Below are positions 1-11,345 of a stretch of DNA of 64,000 nucleotides, piece by piece (the stretch's first letter is position 1; the number at the start of each line of letters is the position of its first letter). Where the stretch lies: contig JAUMIR010000005.1 in the NCBI GenBank assembly GCA_030847615.1, forward strand, positions 211,466,645 through 211,530,644, given 5' to 3'. Under the pieces are notes generated by a model. That model was not told the origin of the DNA and made no database searches. It saw only the letters and a list, made by a program, of their open reading frames with translations. The translations under genes were made by a program, and so were the position numbers. Source of the DNA: Gambelia wislizenii. Taxonomy: Eukaryota > Chordata > Lepidosauria > Squamata > Crotaphytidae.

Positions 1-732
1 CTTGTTACAGTACTGGGGATTAACAGCAGAATCTGTCTTTTGCTTTGTATCTTATCTGAGACAGCATTTCTGGAGGAGAAGGTGAAAATTAAGGATAGAG
101 TGAACTCATAGAACAGTGATTTGCTTGTCCCTAGTTAATACTGCCAATAATAATGATAACAATTGCAATTATTTATTGGTAATTTTGCAAAGTTGTTTCT
201 CAATTCAATTCAGGGCAGGATGATTCATTTTCTCTCTAATTATGAGGAAAGGCACAGTTCCACCATGCAATTGTTGTCTTTATTACCTCTGATCTTTATT
301 TCCTCTGTCTCCCAAGAATATTTTCTTATTGTGTTTTATGTCTTTGTGCCTCACTCTTAGTTACCACATTCATAAGATGTCTTACAATGAGTAAGTTTAA
401 TTTTTCATTATGATTTTATCATTCCTTTCCTCCAAACTGTCAAGATGGCATACATGAATTTTTGGCACATTTTGTCTCCATAACAAACTAGTTGAGTAGG
501 TTCAGAAGAGATTACAGGTAATGTTTGCTTAAGGTCACCTACTGAGCTTAACAAAATGAATATCAGTCCTTGCAGGGCTAGTTCAGCACTGTGACCAGTG
601 CATTACATTGGCTCTCAGTATAGGACTCAGTATCTGAAAATTTTATCACTGATCATTGGGGACCACAGCTCAGCAGCAGAGTATCTTCCTTGCATTCAAA
701 ATGTACAGGCTCAATATCTGACATTTCTAGTG
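1..732. other. No recognised gene or repeat
   Basis: AT-rich sequence with short chance reading frames only. No protein family, tRNA-like box or transposon terminus was recognised here. Confidence 0.6.
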
Positions 733-957
733 AAAAGTAGCATTTAATAGCAATAGTATTTATATTTCTATACTGCTTATCAGTGCAAAGCACCCCCTTA
801 GCAGTTTACAATGTGTTAGCTGATTTCCCCCAACAAGCTGGTTACTCATTTTACTGACCTATGGAAGAATGTAAGGCCGAGTAAAACATGGAGGATTGAA
901 CTCACAATGTTGTGGCTGAAGTACCGGCATTTAACCACTGTGCCACCAGGGCTCCTT
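733..957 (-). repeat. tRNA-derived SINE, diverged, minus orientation
   Basis: Read on the minus strand the element begins near 957 with GGAGCCCTGGTGGCACAGTG-like sequence and has a tRNA B-box-like GAGTTCAATCC at about 892-903. Toward 733 it ends in a LINE-like tail (cells of 'gtaaact..ttagca..gtataaata' type). The same family recurs at 55200-55468, and the tail resembles 20695-20870. Age and orientation are clear; the family name is inferred from memory of squamate SINEs. Confidence 0.6.
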
Positions 958-982
958 AGAAGGTGCAGGTATCAGATGACAT

Positions 983-1022
983 GAAGGTTATCTTCTGAAA
1001 GTGAAGGTTATCTTCTGAAAGT
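983..1022. repeat. 20-bp tandem duplication
   Basis: Two adjacent perfect copies of a 20-bp unit beginning GAAGGTTATC (983-1002 and 1003-1022). Simple local duplication. Confidence 0.9.
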
Positions 1023-1140
1023 CTCAGAGAGCCACCACCATTCACAGCAGATAACACTGGAATTTATGGATTGTTAATCTGACTCAGTATAAAGCAGGTT
1101 GTTGTGTGGTCATGTGGAATGAATTATCTGCTCACATAGT

Positions 1141-1218
1141 GCCACATAGCAATGACAGGGCTCAGAATGCTCCAGGGGTGCCACATAGCAATGACAGGGC
1201 TCAGAATGCTCCAGGGGT
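1141..1218. repeat. 39-bp tandem duplication
   Basis: Two adjacent perfect copies of a 39-bp unit beginning GCCACATAGCAATGACAGGG. It lies 120 bp from another perfect tandem duplication (983-1022). Confidence 0.92.
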
Positions 1219-3199
1219 AACACTAAGATTATGCATATATGGATTGGCCATGAAGATCACTAGTACAATGGTATCATAGTGGGATCTAATGGCTAAAGTT
1301 CCCACTCTTCTTTCACTTTCATAATGCTGCTAATACATGGCCAGGGGTGGAAACATATTGCCCTCCAGATGCTGTTGGGCTGTAGTTCCAATCAATCCCA
1401 CCCATAACAACCAATGAGAAAACAATGATGAAAATTGTAGTATGACAACACTTGGAGAGTCACATGTTTCTCATCCTTGATGTAAGAGACAGGGGTACAG
1501 AGTAGCTTCTGTTTATATGTTCAGTGTGTGTGAGAGAGATGCATGTACAGTGTGTGTACATATGATAATCTGTGTTTTGGAGACTGTGCATCTCAATAGC
1601 CCACAGTACAGTACTTCATTGGCTCTCTGTAGGGCACACATTCAGATGTTTCCTTCTTGTATATTGAGATTGGTGGGAGATGGACTGGGCCTTCCTTTCT
1701 GCTTTGCCTCCACCACCATTCCCAGTTCCTGGAAAATGCTTATGTACAAACTCATTTGCTTTCATGAGCTGCTCTTATGAATTCAGAATTCAGAACTATA
1801 TGTCAGCAGGAATGAAGGTTTAGCAGCCTGAGTGAGGCATGTGTATTTGAACCTGAAGGTGACAGGAGAATAATTTGAAATGACTTAATCTAGCTTCTGT
1901 ATTATAAAGTAGGAATGTAATATAAAGCACTGAGGTAAAAATGGCTAGCCAGCTGAGCCTGGTATTTTAAAGTAATAGAGGGTATGCACCAGAGCGACAA
2001 GAGTCTAAGTCAGGTTAATGGTGATGGCAGGGAATAGACTGCAATTGAGGTATGAATGATTGGCCAATGTGAATAAGAACGTGATTTGGAGGAATAAAAA
2101 GGTACGTATCCACAGTCATTTTTTCCATGCTAATAATAAATGCTATTGCTATTAACTGTCTTGGACTGGGCATTTTACTGAATGATAATGACCAGGATCT
2201 TCTCTTAGGCACCCCATTCCCTAACTAATAAATATCCCCTGAACTTCACCATTGTAGTTCAATAAGAAATATTTACTTAAGAAGCAAAATCCACCCTGCC
2301 ACCACTCTGGTATACAGATGGCTTTTGAGTTAAATTGGTTTTAAGTATCAACTACTAAAGTATGATTGAAAACTGTGCAGATTTTCCATGTCATGTTGTC
2401 AAGGTCCGAGTTTCCAAACTAGATGATAATATTTTATTCTATTTGTTTTGTTTTACAGGGCCTTGGAAAGGAAGATTTCCAGTTTCAAAAATAAATTACT
2501 TTCTCCTAAGGGATAAATCACTTCATCCTTCTATTTCACACATTTCTTCCCAAAACTTGTCAGAATCCTTGTTCCCCATCTTCAGTGCAGTAACTTCACT
2601 GATGAGTTTTTGCTGTATTTGGTTAGTCCTCCACTAAAATTGGTGTACAGAACACTTTCCCCAGTTTGCTGAAGCTAAGAAGGCTTAAAGGATCGAGCAT
2701 GCTCAAGGGTGGCCACTGTTGCCCTGAAGAAATGTGGTCCTCCCAATCCAGGTCTGCACCCCATGGCTGTTTCCTGTTTAAAGCTGTTCTCAGTGCAATT
2801 TGCCCCCAAAGTGATGTTAACTGTAAAACAGCCAGATGGATAGAATAATACCAGGGAACAGTGCAAATAATTGATTTAGCAATGGAGTGTAGGCTCAGTG
2901 GTTAGCAATTCTGATAAGAAGTAAAATCCCAATGGCTAAAGAAACAAACCAAGGCTTTCTTGTAAAAACTCTGTTAGAAACACTAAGGGTTCTAAACTAA
3001 GACAGAGCTAAGCTACTTTCACTTTTAATAGGAGTGAGTTAATAAGGGGGCAGGAAGAAAGGTTAGGCTAGGTGGATGAGATTGGAAGACATATTGTCAC
3101 TGAAGACTGCTTAACCCTGTCACTGCTGCTCTCTCTATCTTAAAAGCTGAGCAGTGTTGCAGCACCAAGATTAAGAAAACAAGATGAGCTGGGATCACA
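1219..3199. other. Mostly unrecognised sequence with one small repeat fragment
   Basis: Positions about 1350-1445 hold a fragment of a widespread amniote repeat recognisable by 'gccctccagatgctgttggg' followed by a degraded form of 'ctacaactccca'. The rest has no coding signature and no repeat I can name. A TG-rich stretch sits at 1520-1575. Confidence 0.5.
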
Positions 3200-3208
3200 A
3201 ATGTCCAT

Positions 3209-4370
3209 TTGATTACAGTCAGTTTTCTCACAAGGTTCCCCCATGATATTCTAGCAGGCAAGCTGGTGATCTGTGAGCTAGACAGTGCTGTTAGATGGAT
3301 TGGTAATTGGTCGACAGACCGAATAGCACTCACCAATATTTTTGTTCTGGACTCAGTGTTTTTTGACACCTTTGTAAATGGATTAGAAGATGGAAAGAGG
3401 GCACACTGATCAAATTTTCAGATGACACAAAATTGGGTGTGGGCAGGTAGCTATAACCCATACAGGATCAGATTTCAAAGTGAGCTTGACAAATTGGAGA
3501 GCTGGGCCAAAACTAACAAAATAAATATCAGCAGGGTTAAATGTAAGGCACTACATCTAGGCAGGAAAAATGGAATGCACAAATATAGGATGGGTGGCAC
3601 CTGGCTTGAAAGCAGTATATGTGAAAAGGGTCTAGGGGGTCTTAGTAGGTCACACGCTAAACATGAGTCAACAGTGTGATGTAGTAGACAAAAAGGCCAA
3701 TTCAATTCTAGGCTGCATCAAATGAAGCATAGTATCCAGATCAATAGAAGTAGTAGTGCTACTCTATTCTGTTTTGGTTAGACCCCCATGTGGAATATTG
3801 TGTCTAGTTCTGGGAATCACAGTTCAAGAAGGAAGGAGGTGGAGGGGAGGAAGAAATGTGGCAACACCTTTAACACTAGCTGGTTTTTATTTTTGCATTA
3901 GCTTTCATGGATATAAACCACCTTCTGAGGAAGTATTGACAAAGTGGAATGTGTGGAAGGGCAACTAAGATGATCAAAGGTCTTGAAATTAAGCTTTATG
4001 AGGAACAACTTAGGGAGGAGGGTATATTTAGTGTGCAGAAGAGAAGACTGAGAGGTGCTATGATAGCCATATTTAAATACCAGAAGGGGTGTCATGTAGA
4101 AAAGCTTCTTTTCTGCTGCTCCAAAGGCTAGAACACCAACCAATGGATACAAATTACAAGAAAAAAATCCACCTAAACATTAGGAAGATCTTTTTTACTG
4201 TAAGAACTGTTTGAAAGTGGAATAGACTGCCTCAGAGGGTGGGGGACACCTCTTCTTCCGAGAGATTGGATGAGCATTTTTCAGGCGTGCTTTACTTGTG
4301 TATTCCTGTATGGCAGATAGTTGGATCAGATGATCCTTCTGGTTGGACTAGATGATCCTTCAACTCTAAG
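3209..4370 (+). pseudogene. CR1 LINE reverse transcriptase remnant, interrupted by a MITE
   Basis: Old, plus-oriented CR1 copy. Conceptual translation in shifting frames gives CR1 RT C-terminal landmarks in the right order: HDILAGKLV (about 3240), LDKLESWAKTNK with CKALHLGRKN (about 3485-3570), then RATKMIKGLE, YEEQLRE and KRRLRGAMIAIFKY (about 3960-4080). Compared with the copy at 57229-58965 it has many frameshifts, stops and small deletions. Its 3' octamer tail (ATTCTATG repeats) lies at about 4936-4951, displaced by insertion of the MITE at 4370-4931. No functional protein is possible. Confidence 0.85.
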
Positions 4371-4931
4371 GACTTTATCAGATGCAACCCCTTTAAACGT
4401 ACTTTTGCTGGCATAAAAAAAAAATGCCTGCAAAAGAACATCCCTCCCCCGCACTGACCTAATCCTGGCAAAGACTCCCGGCAATAAAGATGAAGAGAAC
4501 AGAGCCCCATTTACTTCCTTGCTTGAAATCTCATGCAATTTCGTCATGTGGGAATTTATAAATAAAAATAAAAATAAACATCAAAAAGTGAAGCAAAGTA
4601 CATACACACAATTTAAAAGTCCCAAGTAACCCAGGTAGGATCATAAAAAGAGTTAAACTTACCTGGATGTCCCAATCTCAACCGGAAGTGTTTGCGCCAG
4701 AGTGGCCATTGTTTGGGTAAGTATGTGATTTAAATGGCCCGAGGTTTCACACACCAGAAATGCTGGCAAAAAAGCAGCAGGGAGATCTATTGATGGCTTA
4801 AGCTGTCAATTAAAAAGTATGGGACTTGCACTGTTTTTAACTGCAAAAGGGCAACATCATCTGATCCACGCGCCCTTTCACGGTTATGTGGCATCATTAT
4901 GATGCCTTATTTTCCGTGTCTGATAAAGTCC
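4370..4931 (-). mobile_element. MITE family A (GGANNTTATCAGA termini), copy 1
   Basis: A 562-bp insertion inside the CR1 3' end. Termini are inverted: GGACTTTATCAGA at the left and its complement at the right. The flanks show either a 3-bp TAA (4367-4369 / 4932-4934) or a 5-bp CTAAG duplication, depending on where the terminus is drawn. Its reverse complement aligns over its length with 50834-51432 and shares internal blocks with 46596-47244. TAA would fit PIF/Harbinger, but no transposase is present, so the superfamily is an inference. Confidence 0.75.
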
Positions 4932-4952
4932 TAAGATTCTATGATTCTATGT
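4931..4952 (+). repeat. CR1 3' octamer tail, separated from its body
   Basis: ATTCTATG-type repeats just beyond the MITE. They complete the CR1 copy that ends at 4370, showing that the MITE landed in an existing CR1. Confidence 0.8.
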
Positions 4953-5033
4953 CCAGTTTTCCTGCAAAATAAAAGTGAACAATTTAAGCTTTTCAGTTTT
5001 TTAAAAAAAATATTTGGGTAGCACTTAATTTGT

Positions 5034-5129
5034 CCCTTAGTACCTTCAGTCTGTTGTATGTTTTCCCACTCTCTACAGTCACTACTAGTCCAACTGATCA
5101 GTTCCTGAGGAAAGGCCAACAGTACAGTT
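5034..5129 (+). repeat. Direct repeat, left copy
   Basis: About 96 bp beginning 'cccttagtaccttcagt' and ending 'ctgaggaaaggcca'. It is nearly identical to 6115-6211, which lies inside the inverted-end element of 5194-6522. Confidence 0.85.
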
Positions 5130-5918
5130 AGGCACTGACCTGTTCAATATGCTGCTGGACATGTGAGTTGCAAGAAAAGACCTACTGTACAAGTATATAC
5201 TCATCTATAAGTAAAAAAAAATGCCAAAAATTGACCAAAAAACCTGGGTTGACATATACATGGGTCAATATGGTAATCCTGCTCAAAAACTGGTGACAGT
5301 GGATCTTTGGGATTTCTCTGCTGTGGTGGGGACAGTAGAGGGGATCCTAAAAGAAACCTTAACACACACCCTCTGCAGATAAATACCAAAGATTTCCTGC
5401 TAAGGCAGGGAGGGGGAGAGTGGAGCTTCTTTTACAAGAGTCTCTCCCTGGATGGTCGATGACAAGAACTTTGTCTGTGGAGATCCTCCTGTAAAAGAAG
5501 CGCCAATCCTCCTCCTCTTCCCACAATGGCAGTGGCTCTTGATGCTTGCCCATCAGGGCAGGCAGATTAGAAGGAGCCACGAAGAAGCCCTGATTACCTC
5601 CACTCTCCCACACCATGGTGGTGGCTCTTTGGTTCTTGCTCACAGCATGGAGAGATTAGAAACAGTCAAGAGAACCTGAAAAAAGTCTCCTCTGCTCTTT
5701 CTCCAGTGGCTCTTTGGGGGGTTTTATGCCACGGTAGAGAGAGCAGAGAGGGTGGGTGCATCTTGCAGGTTCTCTCAGCATGGACTAAGCTACAAGAGTC
5801 TGAAGGAAGCAATGACCCCTCTGCTCTCTCTGGTGGCTCTTTTGCGGTTTCTCCGCCACAGTGGAGACAAGAGGGGGAAGATGCTTCTTGTCTAAGAGAG
5901 ACTAAGCTCTGAAAGTTC

Positions 5919-5949
<31 letters not shown>
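5919..5949. repeat. (TTA)n microsatellite
   Basis: Uninterrupted TTA repeats inside the 5194-6522 element. Confidence 0.95.
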
Positions 5950-6114
5950 TCTTACCCACCTCTCCCCATGGCTCCAGTCTGTGCCAAGAACATACTGTGT
6001 CAGAAAATGACAGCCCCCTCTGCTCCCTCTCTCTGGTGTCTCTTTTGGGGCTTTCCTGCCACAGGGGACAGAGGCTGATTCTCTACGGCACCAGGGAAGC
6101 AAAAAAGCCACTGT

Positions 6115-6211
6115 CCCTTAGTACCTTCAGTTTATTGTATGTTTTTTCCATTCTCTTCAGTCACTACTACTCCAACTGATCAGTTCCTGAGGCAAGGCCA
6201 TCAGTACTTTT
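6115..6211 (+). repeat. Direct repeat, right copy
   Basis: Second copy of the block at 5034-5129, about 1.08 kb away in the same orientation, with a few substitutions and small indels. Confidence 0.85.
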
Positions 6212-6810
6212 GGGCCAAAGAGCCACTGTCACCATCATTTTTCCACCAGGCATTTCAAAAGGCCACAGAAGAGAATAGAGGGGGTGGGTGCTTCTTCTAG
6301 AGTGATAGAATGGGAGGAAGTCTTTTTGAATGCCAGGGGAGGCTGGCCCCCTGGGGTGGTGCTGGTACTTTTTCCTCTCCACTGTATGGATCTGAGGAGC
6401 TCCATTCTGACCCCCAAAGTTTTACCCTTGACTTATCCATGGCTGATATAAAAATCCATAGTTTTGGCCTCCAAAACCTGTCCTCGGCTTATACATGAGG
6501 TTGACTTATACACAAGCATATAAGGTCCATAATTCTCTTCTGCCTGTCTTTGACCCATTGTCAGCCACACAAAAAAGGCACATAGGCAGGCACTCATATG
6601 CATTGCAGGACTTTCATAGCCTACCTCTTAAGAAGCCAGTGGGTTAAGGTATGTCACAACATTGTTCCATCACACCAGGCTTCTCTGATACCAGATATTA
6701 CAGGGGAGAGGGGGAAAGGAAGAAAGGTAGGGTTTCTGCTTTTGGTGAATGTTGTGCTAAAAATCTAATGTTTAGTCCTGGCAGGGAGATCACTGTATAA
6801 AAAGCCTCTA

Positions 6811-7153
6811 CAGGTTGATTATCACTTATGTGAAATGCTTGGGACCAGAAGTGTTTTGGATTTCAGAATTTTTTTATTATTTTGGAATACCTTTATTTGC
6901 ATATATGTACATAATGAGATATCTTGGGAAATGGGACCCACAAAGCATGAAATTCATTTATGTTTCATATACAACTCATACACATAGTCCAAAAGTAATT
7001 TTATACAATATTTTTAAAATAAGTGTGTGCATGAAACAAAGTTTGTGTACATTGAACCTCTAGAAAGCAAAGGTGTCACTATCTTAGTCACCCATGTAGT
7101 CCATTTTGGATTATTTCAGATTTTAGAATTCCATATAAGGGATGCTCAACCTT
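6811..7153. mobile_element. Tigger-like (Tc1/mariner) MITE
   Basis: Begins CAGGTTGATTATCACTTATG after TA (6809-6810) and ends with the complement of AAGGTTGAGCATCCCTTATA before TA (7154-7155). The interior contains 'gaaatgcttgggaccagaag', typical of a widespread amniote Tigger-like family. TA duplication and inverted ends support Tc1/mariner. No transposase is encoded. Confidence 0.75.
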
Positions 7154-7159
7154 TAGTGA

Positions 7160-8449
7160 TACTTCTGTAAAGGCAGTAAAATTTCTTAACTGATATCTCA
7201 AAAGTGATTTTTTTTTTCTGACACTGTATATTCAAGCCTCATTCCAACTGTTAGTCCCAGAGCCATTGAATCAATGGTATTTATGCAAGAGTTAATTTAC
7301 AAATTAGCTATTGAGTCAGTGGGTATATTTTAGTTGGAACTAGCAGTTTGATTTAGGCCTTCAAATCAAATGGTGTTTTCTTTCTTTAACATATTAGTTA
7401 AATAAAACATTTCTAAGTTGAAAGCCTTGCAAATAGTCACTCTCACAGTTTGCTAAAGTTAATTATTGTAGTGCAAGTTTTTCATGTTCTTATCCCTTGT
7501 TCATTTCACATTATTATGTGGTGCAGTAAGGCAAACTATGAATGACAGAAAATACGTTCAGTTTGGAAATATTTCTGCTCCATCATACACAAGGTCAAAC
7601 AAGACAAGAATAATTTGCAACTATTAAATTGCTTGATGTAATACTTTGGTGTGATAATCTTTAAAAGGAAGCTTTACATAAGTCAAAGGTCTTTAGAGCA
7701 ATATGCAAATCAAATCCTACCACTTTCCTAAATCCTTTTAATCCAGCACTTAATCTCAATAATGACCTAGTTCTTGGAACCTTTACTGAGCTCAGCCTCT
7801 TAATCACATTACCCAGCTTGCCCTTAGCAAACTTTGAAAGGAGATAGATAATGGAACATATTAAAAAAAAACCTTAATAAACAAACTAATTAACTTGGTT
7901 GGGCAGGATATTCTAATGGGGTAAGATTCTTTAGACCCTCATCCACGATGTAGTGAACTTTTAATGTATTAATGTATTTCTACCCCCCTCCCCCTTATAC
8001 TTAACCCCCCCCCCCAAGTTCTGAAGTAATCTTGATATTAGATAATTGAATTAGTGGAAAGAACTACAGGCTGCAGTCACCACCACCGAAAACAAACGTG
8101 CCTAGGATTGTTTGAGTGAAAACTGGAAAGGGCTCCTGTACCTTCAAAGGTGGTATAGAAGAGGAGATTTCAGCTGCTGAAATTCCTTCTTCTACACAAC
8201 CATTAAAGCTACAGGAACTTTCAATCTGGAAACCTTATATGTCTATTTCTTCACCTCCCCCTACTCACTATTTAATAGTATGAATATGTTTTGAGTTGAG
8301 AGGATTCGTGGCATCTCCCATTCCACATCAGTGGTTGCTCTTTGTAAAGAATGCATAATGCAAAGTTTTTATGCCAGATATTCTGCATTACAGGGCTTGT
8401 GGGGGGCGGGGGGAGGGAGCAGGCTTTCAGATTTCAATGACAGCCACTA
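7160..8449. other. AT-rich sequence without recognised genes
   Basis: Largely free of recognisable repeats apart from the palindromic block at 8125-8215 and a poly-C run near 8004-8016. It could be ordinary unique intergenic or intronic DNA. Confidence 0.5.
8125..8215. repeat. Palindromic repeat family E, copy 1
   Basis: The core at about 8160-8195 is an imperfect palindrome centred on 'ttcagctgctgaa'. It is followed by 'cttctacacaaccattaaagc', which recurs as 'cttctacacagacattaaag' at 25296-25385. Probably a small DNA-transposon derivative. Confidence 0.55.
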
Positions 8450-9262
8450 ATCATAGAATCATAGAACTGTAGAGTTGGAAGAGACCACAAGGGCTATCCA
8501 GTCCATGCCATGCCATGCAGGAAATCACGATCAAAGCATCCCTGACAGATGGCCATCCAGCCTCTGTTTAAAGACCTCCAAGGAAGGAGACCCCACCACG
8601 CTCCGAGGGAGTGTGTTCCACTGCCGAACAGCTCTTACTGTCAAAAAGTTCCTCCTAATGTTGAGGTGGAATCTCTGTTCCTGGAGCTTGCATAAATTGT
8701 TCTGTGTTCTAGTCTCTGGAGCAGCAGAAAACAAGCCTGCTCCATCCTCCACGTGACACCCCTTCAAATACTTAAACAGGGCTATCATATCGCCCCTTAA
8801 CCATCTTTTTTCCAGGCTAAACATACCCAACTCCATAAGTATTTCCTCATAAGGCATGGTTTCCAGACCTTTCACCATTTTGGTCGCCCTCCTCTGGACA
8901 TGCTCCAATTTGTCAATATCCTTTTTGAATTGTGGTACCCAGAACTGGACACAGTATCTAGGTGAGGCCTGACCAAGGCAGAATAGAGTGGCACTATTCC
9001 TTCCCTTGATCTAGACACTATACTTCTATTGATGCAGCCCAAAATTGCATTGGCCTTTTTAGCTGCCGCATCACACTGTTGACTCATGTTCAACTTGTGG
9101 TCTACTAGGACTCCTAGATCCCTTTCGCACGTAGTCTCATTCAGCCAGGTCTCCCCCATCCTATATCTATGCATTTCGTTTTTCCGCCCTAAGTGCAGTT
9201 CCTTACATTTCTCCATATTGAATTTCATTTTGTTAGTTTTGTCCCAGCTCTCCAGTCTATAA
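8450..9262 (-). pseudogene. CR1 LINE, 3' part of the RT gene
   Basis: 5'-truncated CR1 on the minus strand. The 3' octamer tail is at 8452-8470. The open segments 9438-8872 and 8908-8531 encode the RT C-terminal region (LESWDKTNKMKFN, CKELHLGRKN, RDLGVLVDHKLNMSQQCD, RATKMVKGLE, QWNTLPRSVVGSPS), joined by a frameshift near 8900. Homology to the other CR1 copies stops at about 9262. Catalytic RT motifs lie upstream and are missing, so this is a dead-on-arrival insertion. Identity to the copies at 26326 and 57229 is high by eye, suggesting one recent CR1 subfamily. Confidence 0.93.
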
Positions 9263-9306
9263 TAAGCACAATGTCTAGTTGCATTGTGAAAGCCACATAA
9301 TTCCGT

Positions 9307-9310
<4 letters not shown>

Positions 9311-9340
<30 letters not shown>
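9311..9340. repeat. (TA)15 microsatellite
   Basis: Uninterrupted TA repeat about 50 bp beyond the truncated end of the CR1 copy. Confidence 0.97.
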
Positions 9341-9341
<1 letters not shown>

Positions 9342-9439
9342 CTGTTGGGTATGTTGCCTTTTCCAGTGTGCTGATTGGCTGTTCAGGAAGCACACCCAAC
9401 CAATCACCACATATATGCAAATTCCCTCTCCACCTCACA

Positions 9440-9715
9440 ATCCACTCCTAACACTCAGTCTATGGCCCAGATTTCTGCCACTCAATCTGTGGCCCAGACT
9501 GGGACACAGAGAGTCAACTGGTGGCCACAGCAACAGCGGGAGCCCACTGCTGCCACTGCAACAGGACCCAGACAGTTGATGCAACAGGACCCAGACAGTC
9601 AACTGGTGGTGATAGCGGGCCACCTGTGACAGGACCCAGGCAGTCAACTGGCAGTGACCACAGCTGGTCGCTCAGCACCCTCAGCAATTCTGGGGAAAGT
9701 GTGGAATGCTGAGAA
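9440..9715 (+). repeat. Degenerate short-period repeats
   Basis: The motif 'acaggacccagacagtcaac' and shortened variants recur at least three times, with 'ctcaatctgtggcccag' repeated at the start. Short open frames here are by-products of the repeat and are not supported as genes. Confidence 0.6.
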
Positions 9716-9855
9716 AAGGGTGGAAGATTTTAAAAATCCACTGGCCTACCTTACAGGGCTGTCATGAGGTCTACTGGCCATTTTGGGGGAGTTTTAAATG
9801 GCATATGTTATGCTGGATACAGCTAGCTAAATAATACACCTTTATTTTAAAAATA

Positions 9856-10092
9856 CAGTAGGGCTCCCTTATCCACCGGTTCATTATCTACTGATTCAAT
9901 TATCCCCAGGACACAAAACAGCACACCTAAAATGTTCCTCTCTAGCAATTTTCTAGGTCCTCCAAGGCAACTCTATGGTATTTTAAACCAGAAGTCCCAT
10001 TATTTGCAATGGTGTTCCGTATTATCCATGATTTTCAATATCCACGGGGGGGGGGGCAGAACCAGTCCCCAGCAGATATGGGGGTCCTACTG
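9856..10092. mobile_element. Tigger-like MITE, 'CAGTAGGRCYCCC' type, copy 1
   Basis: Starts CAGTAGGGCTCCCTTATCCA after TA (9854-9855) and ends with the complement of CAGTAGGACCCCCATATCTG before TA (10093-10094). Internal 'aattttctaggtcctccaag' is shared with 24990-25260, 29251-29503 and 55020-55640. Confidence 0.85.
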
Positions 10093-10097
10093 TATTT

Positions 10098-10859
10098 GCA
10101 TTTGCTTGCACTAACATTAAGGACCAGAGCAAAGTTCAAGCATTCCATTCCTGCGTGGACCAAACCATGGCAAGTCCCACCATAGGACATGAGTGCAATA
10201 TCAGTTTCCTCAGTAAGTGCTGTTCAGAACAGTGTTACCACTGATAGTGGAGATAATGCATAGCTGTCATGACTAGTAGCCACAATTCTGCATTGGGAAA
10301 TGGGCAAGCCATTGATAGTCTTTTCCTCCATGAATTTGTGTTATTTTCTTTTAAAGTCACCAAAGCTGCTGGCCTACTCTACCACTTGTGGCAGTGGATT
10401 CATTTATGTTCTACACACACACACAAAAAGAGTGTCTGATAGCTGTCCTGAATATCTCATCACTCAGACTCAGCATAACTCTTCTAAAATTAGGAAAGGG
10501 AGAAAGAGGAATAACAACAATAACTCCTACTCCTCCATCTCTAAACCCTGCATAATTTTATACCCTACCTTCTGCAGTGGTGGGATTGCATGCTCCTGTG
10601 AGGAAAGAAGCTATGCTTATGGCACTAGTGCTGCTGGTAGGGTCTTCCATGTCAGGCAGGCTTTTGCTGATGAGACAGGCTAAATGTGCCAAGCAGCTAC
10701 TGGACAGCAGCAGTAGTGGGGGGTGGCACTGGTGGGGGATCTCTCAGAGACAACAGCAGGGGCACCATAGCTAATGCTTGTTAGTACTGTGCAGAAGGTG
10801 GCATGGTAAATGCCCTTTTGAATGTCTTTTACCACCAAAAACCCTATGATGAGGCAATC
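10098..10859. other. No recognised gene
   Basis: Contains a short (CA)n at 10412-10425 and an AAC/ACT-rich patch near 10510-10535. It may be an eroded 5' portion of the BovB copy that follows, but I could not confirm that. Confidence 0.4.
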
Positions 10860-11345
10860 CAAAAGGAAACAAGAGATAGTGCTAGGAGATGAAATTCCCA
10901 GATCAGATGGTACTCAATGAGCTAGTGGGGTACCGCAGAAGACAACTTCAAGTAGAGCTGTGGCTAATGACAAAACTGGACTCAAGCCAAAAGGGTGTTC
11001 CGCTTTTGATGTGCTCAGAGGCAAAAGGAAATGTTGAAGCTGCACAACACATATTATAGGGACATGGAATGTAAGAAGCATGAGTCAGGGGAAGCTAGAC
11101 AAAGAAAAACAAGAAACAGAATGTATAAACATTGCAATACTTGGGGTTAATGAGCGAAAGTGGACAGGAACAGGACATTTTGAGTCAGATGTTTTATGCA
11201 GGAAATGAAAATCTAATAAGAAATGGAGTGGCATTAATAGTGAGGATAGATGTAGCAAAAGCAAAGGATATAATGCAAAGTCTGACTGAATCATGTCAAT
11301 AAGATTTCATGTCAATAAGATGATGCAGGTTATACCTGCACAGAA
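10860..11345 (+). pseudogene. BovB (RTE) LINE endonuclease fragment
   Basis: Around 11056-11200 the translation gives GTWNVRSMSQGKLDKEKQE then INIAILGVNERKWTGTG. These correspond to the N-terminal apurinic-endonuclease domain of RTE/BovB LINEs (consensus TWNVRSM..GKL and ILGISELKWTG). Frameshifts and stops are present and no RT follows. The copy ends against the L2 element at about 11345, close to a duplicated CATGTCAATAAGAT (11292-11305 and 11309-11322). Confidence 0.75.

Larger units (their letters stand above)
5194..6522. mobile_element. Candidate non-autonomous DNA transposon, 1.3 kb, inverted ends
   Basis: Left end reads tatactcatctataagt. The right end, reverse complemented, reads tatgcttgtgtataagtc, followed on both sides by sequence of the type aaaaatgcc/ggttgac. 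The internal part is a patchwork of GC-richer, repetitive blocks ('gctctttggggttttctgcc' variants occur several times) with no transposase reading frame. Superfamily not assigned. Confidence 0.55.

Noticed and set aside
9300..9440. A CRISPR-like or origin-like repeat region
   Set aside because: It is a plain TA microsatellite next to a CR1; the organism is a vertebrate.
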